A stretch of DNA of 64,000 nt. Origin: Couchioplanes azureus. Lineage in GTDB: Bacteria; Actinomycetota; Actinomycetes; Mycobacteriales; Micromonosporaceae. A model generated the notes under the pieces. The model had not been told where the DNA came from. It was given only the letters and a program-made list of their open reading frames with translations, and did no database searches. Positions 1 through 7,421 of this stretch are shown here, piece after piece; within the stretch, counting starts at the first letter, position 1; each line of letters opens with the position of its first letter. The translations under genes and the position numbers were made by a program. The stretch lies in NCBI RefSeq assembly GCF_014648355.1, contig NZ_BMQY01000001.1, positions 248,001 to 312,000 on the forward strand, in the 5' to 3' direction.

Positions 1-704
1 AGGCTGTGCTGAGAGCCGGCGTCGAGGCTGGGGCTGGACTGGGGAGCCGAGCTGGGTGAGGAGACCAGGCCCGAGCTGGGCTGGGCGCCGGGGCTGGGTC
101 GGGAGCCGGGGCTGGGCTCGGAGCCGGGGCTGGGCTGGGAAGCGGGCTGGGGACCGGGGCCGGGCTGGGGACCGGGGCCGGGCTGGGGACCGGGGCCGGG
201 CTGGGGACCGGGGCCGGGCTGGGGACCGGGGCTGGGTTGCGGGGCTGGATGTGCCGGTGGGCGGCGGGAAGTCGGTGGGCAGGCGCTCGCGCGGTGCACC
301 GCGGACGGGACCGCCAGGCGGAGGATGAGCAGGCCGATCAGCGCTCCGGCGGTGTTGGCGATCAGGTCGTTCACGTCGATCGTGCGGCGGCTGCCGAGGG
401 TGAGGCCGAGCACCAGCTGCACCCCCTCGATCGACGCGCTGGCCGCCAGGGCGCGCAGGCCGGTCGCCCGGAGGCTGTCGGTCGCCGGCCACAGCAGGGG
501 CAGGAGCACGCCGAACGGGATGAACATGATGACGTTCAGCGTGAAGCTCGGCGCGTCGACGTCGCCGGGGATCCAGTGGACCATGGTCATGAACGGTTCG
601 CCCGCCCAGTAGGAGGCGGGCCGGACGCGGATCGGGAAGATCGTGATGGCGACGACGCAGGCGGCGTACAGGAGGAGGATTCCGATCGTCGCGCGGCGCC
701 ACAT
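1..704 (-). CDS. VanZ family membrane protein with proline-rich repeat tail (3' end beyond window)
   Basis: The reading frame opens at ATG 704, preceded by an AAGGA-like site, and has no stop down to base 1, so the C-terminus lies outside the window. The first ~135 residues look like a VanZ domain: an N-terminal membrane segment, the stretch LNVIMFIPFGVLLPLL, and a conserved RRTIDVNDLIANTAGA segment followed by a last hydrophobic helix. VanZ proteins are small integral membrane proteins; the founding member gives low-level teicoplanin resistance, but most have no known role. The tail after about residue 150 is a hexapeptide repeat rich in Pro, Gly and Gln, encoded by the 18-bp repeat described separately. 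The VanZ call is firm; whether the whole tail is translated is inferred from the unbroken frame. Confidence 0.8.
   Translation of the reverse strand, partial: MWRRATIGILLLYAACVVAITIFPIRVRPASYWAGEPFMTMVHWIPGDVDAPSFTLNVIMFIPFGVLLPLLWPATDSLRATGLRALAASASIEGVQLVLGLTLGSRRTIDVNDLIANTAGALIGLLILRLAVPSAVHRASACPPTSRRPPAHPAPQPSPGPQPGPGPQPGPGPQPGPGPQPGPGPQPASQPSPGSEPSPGSRPSPGAQPSSGLVSSPSSAPQSSPSLDAGSQHS
94..236. repeat. 18-bp tandem repeat inside the VanZ-like gene
   Basis: Five near-perfect 18-bp copies (147-236, core CTGGGGACCGGGGC) follow three degenerate ones (94-146). The unit is a multiple of three, so on the minus strand it encodes a repeated six-residue Pro/Gly/Gln motif without breaking the frame. 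Confidence 0.85.
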
Positions 705-754
705 GATCCTTCAACGGTAGGCGACCGGGGAAATCACGGTTGACCGGCCGGGCG

Positions 755-1090
755 TCACGCGCCGCGCGGAGCGTACATGATCACCGCGACGCCGAGGAGG
801 CAGAGGATCGCGCCGAGGACGTCCCAGCGGTCGGGGCGGAAGCCGTCGAGGAGCATGCCCCAGCCCAGGGACCCGGCCACGAACACCCCGCCGTACGCGG
901 CCAGGATCCGCCCGAAGTGTGGGTCCGGCTGCAGGGTGGCGACGAACCCGTAGGCGCCGAGAGCGGCCACCCCGGCACCCACGAAGAGCAGGCCCCGATG
1001 TTCCCGCACGCCCTGCCAGACGAGCCAGGCGCCGCCGATCTCGGCGAGGGCGGCGAGCAGGAACAACGCGACCGACCGCAGCACCGACAT
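755..1090 (-). CDS. YnfA family (UPF0060) small membrane protein
   Basis: This 111-residue protein matches the length (about 108) and pattern of the YnfA/UPF0060 family: four hydrophobic segments, an early [13 protein letters not shown] stretch and the central [15 protein letters not shown] motif. The family is related to small multidrug resistance transporters, but its substrate is not established. The start chosen is ATG 1090, with GAGA about 9 bases upstream; ATG 1099 is possible but has no ribosome site. The frame stays open further upstream only because it runs through the 17-bp repeat array, which would add a meaningless Pro/Gly/Arg extension. The gene runs in the same direction as the VanZ-like gene, 50 bp upstream of it. 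Confidence 0.85.
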   Translation of the reverse strand: MSVLRSVALFLLAALAEIGGAWLVWQGVREHRGLLFVGAGVAALGAYGFVATLQPDPHFGRILAAYGGVFVAGSLGWGMLLDGFRPDRWDVLGAILCLLGVAVIMYAPRGA

Positions 1091-1139
1091 GTGCAGCATT
1101 CTCACCGACAGCCACCCGCCGAGGACCACACCCCCGCCG

Positions 1140-1275
1140 GGGCAACCGACCCGCCCGGGCAACCGACCCGCCCGGGCAACCGACCCGCCCGGGCAACCGA
1201 CCCGCCCGGGCAACCGACCCGCCCGGGCAACCGACCCGCCCGGGCAACCGACCCGCCCGGGCAACCGACCCGCCG
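1140..1275. repeat. 17-bp tandem repeat, eight copies
   Basis: Eight head-to-tail copies of a 17-bp unit (GGGCAACCGACCCGCCC) are nearly perfect; only the last copy differs, at its end. The period is not a multiple of three, so all frames stay open and produce spurious ORFs. The array sits just upstream of the YnfA-like gene. Confidence 0.95.
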
Positions 1276-1567
1276 GGGCAACTGCCTCACCGAAACGCCA
1301 AGCCCGGGGCGGCGGGACCAGCGAAAAGGGCAGGCGGACAAGGGGCGTGAAGCCGACAGGAGGCAGGGCCAGTGGTTCGGCACGAGGCAGGGCGGGCGCG
1401 GTGCCGGCACGATGCCGGGGCCAGTGGGGCGGCACGAACCCCCAGTGAGGCGGCCAGGTGACCAGAGCCGATGGAACCGGCAAGACGCCACAGGGCCGGT
1501 GGATGCCGGCGAGATTCCGCGGGCGGGCGGAAGCCGGCAGGGCCGTGGGCCGGTGCGGCCGCGCCGG
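1276..1567. other. Non-coding GC-rich spacer
   Basis: About 290 bp between the 17-bp array and the STAS gene. It holds imperfect duplications around GGCCAGTGG and CGGCACGA, but no ORF with credible composition and no recognisable RNA. Confidence 0.5.
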
Positions 1568-1924
1568 TCAGCTCGGGCGCAGGCCCACGGAGGTCCGCGG
1601 GTTGGGCGGCTCGGCACAGCCCAGCAGGCCGACCAGGCCGGAGATCCAGAGCTGCCGGTACACCGTCGGGCTGGGGTGGCTCACCACGAGCTTCACCCCG
1701 GAGGCCGCGGCGGCGTGGAAGCAGGCCACCAGGATGCCGATGCCGATGCTGTCGATCAACATCACCCGTTGGAGGTCGAGGTCTATCCGTGCCGGCGTCT
1801 GCGAGGTCAGGACGTCGTTGACGGCGTCCCGCATGACGTGGGCGTTGTCGAGGTCGATCTCTCCGCTCGGGGCGATCTCGACGGTTCCGTCGGCCAATTG
1901 GCGAGTGGTGATCGGCAGATACAC
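1568..1924 (-). CDS. STAS-domain anti-sigma factor antagonist
   Basis: The 118-residue product is a single STAS domain of the SpoIIAA/RsbV kind. These proteins are phosphorylated on a serine by an anti-sigma kinase and, when unphosphorylated, bind it to release a sigma factor. The sequence shows the expected strand-helix order: SGEIDLDNAHVMRDAV, then the phospho-site segment VMLIDSIGIGILVACF with the Asp-Ser pair, then a C-terminal helix ending at VGLLG. The GTG start at 1924 has a strong site (GGAAGAGGG) 6 bases upstream, and the longer upstream reading has poor composition. No partner kinase is adjacent; an RsbW-like ATPase gene lies 61 kb away at 63012, with no evidence that the two pair. 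Confidence 0.85.
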   Translation of the reverse strand: MYLPITTRQLADGTVEIAPSGEIDLDNAHVMRDAVNDVLTSQTPARIDLDLQRVMLIDSIGIGILVACFHAAAASGVKLVVSHPSPTVYRQLWISGLVGLLGCAEPPNPRTSVGLRPS

Positions 1925-2205
1925 GGCTGCCCTCTTCCTGGCGTCGTGCGGGCGACGCCGAACATTCTGCGGGACCTTCTGCGCGACCAGCCGCGCAGCC
2001 CGGCACCTCACCCCGGCGCCGGTCGGACCTCCGCGTCCCACCAACAACAACAATCCGCTGGTCTGCAAGTTACGCCAGGTAGGCGCGGAACGCCAGCGTA
2101 GTTCATCGGCCCGGAATGTGCTGGAACGGTCACCGGCACGGGCGGAGATTGACGGGCCCCTAAACGATCCGAATACTCGCCGTATGCACAGGAGTGCCGT
2201 ACGAG

Positions 2206-3210
2206 ATGAGTGACGTTCGTTTCAGGACAGTGACACCCTCACCCGTCACCTCCGCCATCGCCAGCTTCAGCAGTGCAGACATCGACGACACCAGGTCCCT
2301 GCTGCAGCGCTTCTACTATCCGCTCGCGGTCGGTGCGCCGGAGGGGGCCGAGGGTTTCGAGTTCCGCGCCGATGTGATCCAACTCGGACCGCTGACCATC
2401 GGACAGCACGGCTTCGGAGCTCCGGTGACGCTCGTCGCCGGCGAGCTGGACGCCTACCACGTGACGATCCCGACGACCGGGCGGCTGCGGGCCCGGCACG
2501 CCGGACACGAGGTCACCGCCGGGCCCGGGACCGCCGTGCTGTACGGCCCGGACAAGCCGGTCCACACCCTGCACGGCGCGCGGTCCGCCGAGCTCGACGT
2601 CAAGATCGAGCGAGCGGCGCTGGAGGAGGAGCTGTCCGCGCTGCTCGGCCGTCCGGTGACCGGGCCGATCGACCTCCCGCCCGCCGTCGACCTGGGATCG
2701 GGACCGGCCCGGAGCTGGAGCGCGATGGTCCGGATGCTGGGTGGCGAGATCGCCGATCCGGGCAGCCTGGTCCGGCGGTCGCCGATCGCGGAGCACCTGC
2801 GCCGCAGCATTGTGGGCGGGCTGCTGCTCAGCGTGCCGCATCGCTACACCGACGAACTGATCGCGCCCGCACCGGCCGGACCGCCACGGGCGGTGCGGCG
2901 GGTCATGGACACCGTCCAGGAGGAGCCGGAACGGCCCTACACGGTGGCCGACCTCGCCCGGATCGCGGGCGTCAGCGTGCGGTCGCTGCAGGAGGGATTC
3001 CGCCGGTACGTGGGCTGCACGCCGATGGCGTACCTGCGCGAGGTGCGGCTGACCCGGGCGCACGAGACCCTGCGGGACGAGGATCCGGCCCGGGCGACCG
3101 TGGCGGCGGTGGCGCACCGGTGGGGCTTCGTGCATCTGGGCAGGTTCGCGTCGGCGTACCGGGCGCGCTTCGGGGTGTGCCCGTCGCAGACCCTGCGCGG
3201 CCTCGCCTAG
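2206..3210 (+). CDS. AraC family transcriptional regulator
   Basis: A 334-residue regulator with two parts. Residues ~30-200 form an AraC_binding_2-like sensory domain (pattern DAYHVTIPTTGRLRARHAGH). Residues ~235-334 are the AraC double helix-turn-helix, with VADLARIAGVSVRSLQEGF and the family signature near VAHRWGFVHLGRFASAYRARFG. Start ATG 2206 is used because AGGAG at 2190-2194 lies 11 bases upstream; the in-frame GTG at 2194 overlaps that site. It diverges from the STAS gene across 281 bp. The inducer is unknown; family members of this architecture often control catabolic operons, but no obvious target operon is adjacent. Confidence 0.9.
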   Translation: MSDVRFRTVTPSPVTSAIASFSSADIDDTRSLLQRFYYPLAVGAPEGAEGFEFRADVIQLGPLTIGQHGFGAPVTLVAGELDAYHVTIPTTGRLRARHAGHEVTAGPGTAVLYGPDKPVHTLHGARSAELDVKIERAALEEELSALLGRPVTGPIDLPPAVDLGSGPARSWSAMVRMLGGEIADPGSLVRRSPIAEHLRRSIVGGLLLSVPHRYTDELIAPAPAGPPRAVRRVMDTVQEEPERPYTVADLARIAGVSVRSLQEGFRRYVGCTPMAYLREVRLTRAHETLRDEDPARATVAAVAHRWGFVHLGRFASAYRARFGVCPSQTLRGLA

Positions 3211-3214
3211 CGGA

Positions 3215-3583
3215 TCACTCTCCCGGGTCGCGGCGCCGGGGCCGAGGAAGCTCCTCGATCCGCGGCGGGGCTGCCGGACCGCCGAGGACGCGCGGCGAAC
3301 GCGCGACCGGACCGCCGAACAGGTTGCCCCGCGACGGCACCCAGTGCCGCCACGGCCCGAGCCGGGGCGGCACCGTCGTGGCCGCGCCGTCGCCCGCGCC
3401 CCGGAGGGTACGCAGATAGGCGAGCACCCGGGCCGCCGCCGCACCGCCGTCCTCGGCAAGGGCGGCGAGCATCTCCTGTTCGGTGCCGCGGTCCTGCTCA
3501 CCGGCCTGGAGCCGGGCGGCCAGCCCGGCGAGCAGGCGGACGATCTCGCCGGCGTCCCGCTCGGCGTCGGACAGCCCGCTCAC
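3215..3583 (-). CDS. Conserved-looking hypothetical protein
   Basis: A 122-residue protein I cannot assign. The first ~65 residues are helical and Ala/Glu/Leu-rich with no membrane segment; the rest is Pro/Arg-rich and probably disordered. It ends 5 bp from the convergent AraC gene. The GTG start at 3583 overlaps the stop of a 20-codon ORF (GTGA arrangement), which suggests translational coupling. If there were a frameshift between the two, they would form one longer protein. Codon usage, with GC at third positions, is consistent with a real gene. Confidence 0.55.
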   Translation of the reverse strand: MSGLSDAERDAGEIVRLLAGLAARLQAGEQDRGTEQEMLAALAEDGGAAAARVLAYLRTLRGAGDGAATTVPPRLGPWRHWVPSRGNLFGGPVARSPRVLGGPAAPPRIEELPRPRRRDPGE

Positions 3584-3642
3584 CTCGTCGTGCCCGTGTC
3601 GGTCGGGCCCGGCCTCGGTGCAGCATGCCTGCGTTCGCTCAT
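3580..3642 (-). CDS. 20-residue ORF coupled to the downstream gene
   Basis: An ATG at 3642 with a strong GAGGGG site 8 bases upstream opens a 20-codon frame rich in Arg, Pro and Thr. Its TGA overlaps the GTG start of the 122-residue gene. The product is unknown. It may be a leader that couples translation, or the true N-terminus of the next gene if a frameshift is present. Confidence 0.4.
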   Translation of the reverse strand: MSERRHAAPRPGPTDTGTTR

Positions 3643-3879
3643 GTCACGTTCCCCTCGCCACGGGTGCGCACGGTCCCCGCCGGAACGCCCGCACACATGA
3701 CAACGGAGAAATGTATTCGGCCCACTACACACCGTCCATCCGTTGCGCGCGGCCGCTGTCCGAATCGCGCTCGCTTGGCCGCCACGACGGTGAACGTCCG
3801 TTTCTTCAGCCGGCGAGGGGCGTTTATTCGCGGCGACCCGGGTATGCCTGCTGGCAGGCGGGCTTGGCGGGAGGGAACC

Positions 3880-4170
3880 ATGAGCGAGCAGGATCGCACA
3901 CCGCTGGAGGAGACACAGGAGGTCGCCGACGCCATTGAGGACGATGTCGCCGTCGGCGCATTCGTCACCGGGGGCGGGCCGGACTCCGACAACCCGCAGT
4001 TCCGGCAGCCGGGCGAGGAGGTCAGGATCCGCACCGGCGCCGACCAGCCGTGGGATCCGGAGGACCTGGCGGTGGCCCAGGGACGCGACCCGACGCCGGA
4101 GAACATCGAACGGGCCCGCCGGGAGCTGGAGCGCGACGGCGCCGCCGCGATCGAGCGCACGGTCCCCTAG
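3880..4170 (+). CDS. Small acidic protein of unknown function
   Basis: A 96-residue acidic, soluble protein that I do not recognise. ATG 3880 is chosen because GGGAGGG lies 5 bases upstream; an in-frame extension to 3625 is of poor composition. The sequence has no Cys, no membrane segment and a helical Arg/Glu-rich C-terminus (PENIERARRELERDG). Similar short acidic proteins are common in actinomycetes. It converges on the polysaccharide deacetylase gene with 22 bp between stops. Confidence 0.65.
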   Translation: MSEQDRTPLEETQEVADAIEDDVAVGAFVTGGGPDSDNPQFRQPGEEVRIRTGADQPWDPEDLAVAQGRDPTPENIERARRELERDGAAAIERTVP

Positions 4171-4192
4171 CGCCGTCTCACCGGCGCGGGAC

Positions 4193-5047
4193 TCAGCCGG
4201 GGAGTGGCTTCTGCGACGCGACGGCCGGACCGGAGGGCGAGGCAGTCGCGGAGGGCGGGACGGTGGCGGAGGCGAGGAGCTCGGACACCGTGACGAAGCG
4301 GAAGCCGCGGCGGCGAAGACCGTCGAACATCGCGGGAAGGCCGCGTACGGTGACCAGCCGGCGATCGTCGCCCTCGTCGTGGGCCAGGACGATGGTGCCG
4401 GGCCGCACCGCGTCCACGATGTAGCGGGCCTGCGCACCCGGGTCGTCCTTGTAACGGAACTCGTGCATGGCCTCGGACCACAGGGCGACGGTGTAGCCCA
4501 TCTTGGCGGCGGCCAGCACGGTCGAACCCCCGAGATGCCCGAACGGCGGCCGCATCAGGGTCGGCGTACGCCCGGTGTGGCGCTGGATCGCCTCGTGGGT
4601 CCGCTCGAGCTCCCGGCTGACCTGCTGCAGGTCCAGCGTCGCGAGGTCGGCGTGCGACCAGGAGTGGTTGCCGATCTCGTGCCGGGCCATCCGCCCGCGC
4701 AGGAGGCCGGCGTGCTTCTCCAGGTTCTGTCCGACCATGAAGAAGGTCGCCGGTACGCCCGCGGCGTCCAGGGCGTCGAGCACCATCGGCGTCCATTTCG
4801 GGGCCGGACCGTCGTCGAAGGTGAACGCCACCAGCTGCTGGGTGGTGTCGACCCGGTAGCGGATGGCGACGTCGGCGTGCTGCACCGCGGACAGGTCGTC
4901 GGCCGCGGCGGCGTACCCGCCCCGCACGGGCGGGCGGTCCCAGCCGAACCAGTCGCTCACCTCCCGGCTGCCGGCCACCCCGGCGGCGATCCCGGCCGCG
5001 CCGGTGAGGGCGGTGCGGAGCAGGGAGCGCCTGCTCACCGGCCGCAT
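4193..5047 (-). CDS. Secreted polysaccharide deacetylase, Tat-type signal
   Basis: A 284-residue NodB-fold carbohydrate esterase (CE4), predicted to remove N- or O-acetyl groups from chitin, peptidoglycan or a related glycan outside the cell. The N-terminus SRRSLLRTALTGAAG is a twin-arginine-like signal. Catalytic motifs are visible in order: TFDDGP, HEIGNHSWSH (metal-binding His), RPPFGHLG and TIVLAHDEGD. Motif 4, normally Asp-containing, reads LWSEAMHEF, a possible divergence. ATG 5047 is used because GGAAGG lies 7 bases upstream; the longer frame to 5284 lacks a start signal. The 289 bp upstream, to the next gene, show no other feature. Confidence 0.85.
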   Translation of the reverse strand: MRPVSRRSLLRTALTGAAGIAAGVAGSREVSDWFGWDRPPVRGGYAAAADDLSAVQHADVAIRYRVDTTQQLVAFTFDDGPAPKWTPMVLDALDAAGVPATFFMVGQNLEKHAGLLRGRMARHEIGNHSWSHADLATLDLQQVSRELERTHEAIQRHTGRTPTLMRPPFGHLGGSTVLAAAKMGYTVALWSEAMHEFRYKDDPGAQARYIVDAVRPGTIVLAHDEGDDRRLVTVRGLPAMFDGLRRRGFRFVTVSELLASATVPPSATASPSGPAVASQKPLPG

Positions 5048-5336
5048 GCCGGGCCTTCCGGCCGCACGCCGAAGGGCGACGCGGCGGCGTCGGCGCGCGA
5101 GGCTACCGAGGTCATGGAGGTCCCCTCGTGACGGCGTGAGCATCGACCATGGAGCCTCGTCGATCGCGTCAAGGCCGAACCCCGGCCTGGTTGCGATCTG
5201 TAGCCCCTGGCTCACCTCAATCGGCAGTGGGGACCGCCGGATAAGCACCCTGAAAGGCAGCAAAAGGTGCACGCCGGGCGCCATTGGGGTGCCGGACGCG
5301 CGCTAGTTGTGATCTCGGTCGCAGCGCGACCCGCTG

Positions 5337-6233
5337 TCAGGCGAGCGTGACGGTACGACCCTTTTCGATGGACTCCGCGGCCGCCGCGAGGACTCGCACG
5401 ACCTCCGCACCGAACCGGAGATCCAGCGCCGGCGACTCGCCGCCGTTCGCGGCCCCGATCAGCGCGTCGATCGCCCGGCCGAACGCCTCCACCGGCAGCC
5501 ACGGCACCGGCGGGACGACGGCCACGCCGGACTCGCCGTACAGGACGGCGTCCTCGCGCTCGAGCTTCGCCGGGGCGTCCACCGACAGGCTGAGCGTGCT
5601 GATCGCCCCCTCGGCGTGCCGCATCAGGACGTGCGTCATGTCCCGCGGGCCGGCCAGCGCGGTCACCTCGGTGACCGGACCGAGCACCGGCAGCACGAGC
5701 GCGACCGCGTGCGGGCCGACGTCCCACAGCCCGCCGCTCTCCTTGCGCCACGCCGACTCGCCGAACGGGTTGCCCGGCTGGAAGATCGAGCCGAGGTGGT
5801 CGACCCGGGCCTCGAGCCAGCCGCCGGCCTCCCGCGCCCCCTCGACGAACTGCTGGATCTGCGGCATGAAGCGCCGGGTGAAGAAGACCACCCCGGCGAC
5901 CTCCGCCTCGGTGGCGGCGGCGACGATCCCGTCGGCCGCGGCCGCGGTGAACGCCGGCGGCTTGTCGAGCAGCAGATGCCGGCCCGCCTTCGCGGCGCGC
6001 AGGGCGATGTCGGCCTGGACGTCCGGCGGCAGGGCGACGGCGATCGCGTCGACGTCGGCGATCAGCGCGTCGGCGTCCGCGTACGGCTCGGCGCCGTGCT
6101 CCCCGGCCAGCGCCGCCGCCTTCTCGGCGTTGCGGCCCCACACGCCGACGAACTCGACGTCCTGGTGCGCCGCCAGCGCCGGAGCGTGCGCCTGGTGCGC
6201 CCAGGGTCCCGTACCGAAAAGTCCGAACCGCAT
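5337..6233 (-). CDS. Gfo/Idh/MocA family oxidoreductase
   Basis: A 298-residue NAD(P)-dependent oxidoreductase, probably acting on a sugar, inositol or related polyol. The N-terminal Rossmann motif is FGLFGTGPWAHQAHAPAL, followed by VWGRNAEKAAAL, VDAIAVALPP and the family's catalytic-region signature GRHLLLDKPPA (usually E-K-P; here D-K-P). The C-terminal half is the usual alpha/beta substrate domain with LWDVGPHAVALVLPVLG. GGAGGG lies about 10 bases upstream of ATG 6233. It stands alone between divergent or unrelated genes, so the substrate cannot be inferred. Confidence 0.88.
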   Translation of the reverse strand: MRFGLFGTGPWAHQAHAPALAAHQDVEFVGVWGRNAEKAAALAGEHGAEPYADADALIADVDAIAVALPPDVQADIALRAAKAGRHLLLDKPPAFTAAAADGIVAAATEAEVAGVVFFTRRFMPQIQQFVEGAREAGGWLEARVDHLGSIFQPGNPFGESAWRKESGGLWDVGPHAVALVLPVLGPVTEVTALAGPRDMTHVLMRHAEGAISTLSLSVDAPAKLEREDAVLYGESGVAVVPPVPWLPVEAFGRAIDALIGAANGGESPALDLRFGAEVVRVLAAAAESIEKGRTVTLA

Positions 6234-6300
6234 GGCCGTGTCGCCCTCCGCCGCAGATCACCCGGCCGAAAACTAACACGCGCACGCAGGTCAGTACGCT

Positions 6301-6675
6301 GTGCCGGTGATGAACGGCCCCCTCTCGATCGCCACCATCGTGGCGGCCCTGGTGCTGGGCGTCTGGTACCTGGTCCGCACGGCGCTGAACCGCGCCCCGA
6401 GCAACACCGACCTGTGGTCCATGCTCGGCCTCGGCACCCTGGTCGCGATCCTGGTCGTCGTCGCGGTCGCCGGCCTCTTCACCGGCGACCGTCCCACCGA
6501 CTGGACCACCTTCGTCGGTTACCTCATCACCACGGTCGCCTTCGCCCCGGTCGCGGTCTACCTGGCCCGCCTGGAACCCACCCGCTGGGGCACCCTCATC
6601 CTCGGCGTCGCCTGCCTGGTGCTGCCGGTCCTGGTGCTGCGGCTGCAGCAGATCGCGGAGGTGACCGGTGGCTGA
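6301..6675 (+). CDS. Small integral membrane protein, unknown
   Basis: A 124-residue protein with four hydrophobic segments (about residues 8-28, 42-62, 72-92 and 98-115) and no recognised motif. The start is uncertain: GTG 6301, GTG 6307 and ATG 6310 are all in frame and ribosome sites are weak. The gene overlaps the next membrane-protein gene by 8 bases, so the two are probably cotranscribed and may function together. Confidence 0.65.
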   Translation: MPVMNGPLSIATIVAALVLGVWYLVRTALNRAPSNTDLWSMLGLGTLVAILVVVAVAGLFTGDRPTDWTTFVGYLITTVAFAPVAVYLARLEPTRWGTLILGVACLVLPVLVLRLQQIAEVTGG

Positions 6676-7105
6676 GCAGCCGGCCCGAGCCCCGGCCCGC
6701 CCGCGCGACGCCGCCATCGGCTCCGGCCTCGGCCGCGTCCTGCTGCTCGTGTACGGCATCTTCGCCCTCTCCGCGAGCGCCCGGGCCCTGGTGCAGATCA
6801 CCACCCACTTCGCCGAGGCGCCGCTGGCGTACCTGCTGTCGGCCTTCGCCGGCCTGGTCTACCTCGCGGCCACCGTCGGCCTGGCCGTGGGCGGTGCCCG
6901 GGGCCGGCTGATCGCGCTGGTGAGCTGCACCATCGAGCTGCTCGGCGTGCTGATCGTGGGCACCCTGAGCATCGCCGACGCGGTGGCCTTCCCGGACGAC
7001 ACGGTCTGGTCCCGCTTCGGCAGCGGCTACGGCTACGTGCCGCTGGTCCTGCCCTTCATCGGCCTCTGGTGGCTCTGGCGCAACCGCCCCCGCTACCCGA
7101 GATAG
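6668..7105 (+). CDS. Small integral membrane protein, unknown
   Basis: A 145-residue protein with an Ala/Arg/Pro-rich N-terminus (~15 residues) and four predicted membrane helices. It ends in a basic tail after LPFIGLWWLWRN. The GTG start at 6668 lies inside the preceding gene, pointing to translational coupling. The domain is not recognised; the pair resembles uncharacterised actinobacterial four-helix membrane proteins. Confidence 0.7.
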   Translation: MAEQPARAPARPRDAAIGSGLGRVLLLVYGIFALSASARALVQITTHFAEAPLAYLLSAFAGLVYLAATVGLAVGGARGRLIALVSCTIELLGVLIVGTLSIADAVAFPDDTVWSRFGSGYGYVPLVLPFIGLWWLWRNRPRYPR

Positions 7106-7421
7106 GGCGTGTCCCGCCGCTCTGCAAAGTGGCGAAGCCGTATAGGTGCACGCTGTGCAATCCGATCTCCACACCGGGTGAATCGCTCAGCGGATCGCAG
7201 AAGTTGAGGGCGTTGCGGATGCGACCTGGAAGAGTGCCACCGACCTGCTCCAACTCGTCGCGTCCGGCGACGTGGGCACAGTCGGGATCGGCAAACGCGA
7301 GGCGCATCCTGACCCCGGAAGCGGCTTTGACGGCGAGGCGAGGCACGGTGTCCGGCAGCAACTCGAGAATGAGGTGTCAGCGACCTCTACGACCGCTTTT
7401 TCGCGTGGCCGAAGGCGGGGC
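7106..7421. other. Intergenic region with atypical, lower-GC sequence
   Basis: This 316-bp stretch is less GC-rich than its flanks and begins with GGGCGTGTCC, a sequence that resembles ends of some actinobacterial insertion sequences. On the minus strand a frame from TTG 7361 runs leftward through 7106 to a stop at 7056, inside the membrane-protein gene. It has no ribosome site and no family I recognise. It could be a decayed gene or element end. Confidence 0.35.

Noticed and set aside
711..1247. Minus-strand ORF with [11 protein letters not shown] repeats
   Set aside because: Product of reading the 17-bp array in an open frame; overlaps the real YnfA-like gene in another frame.
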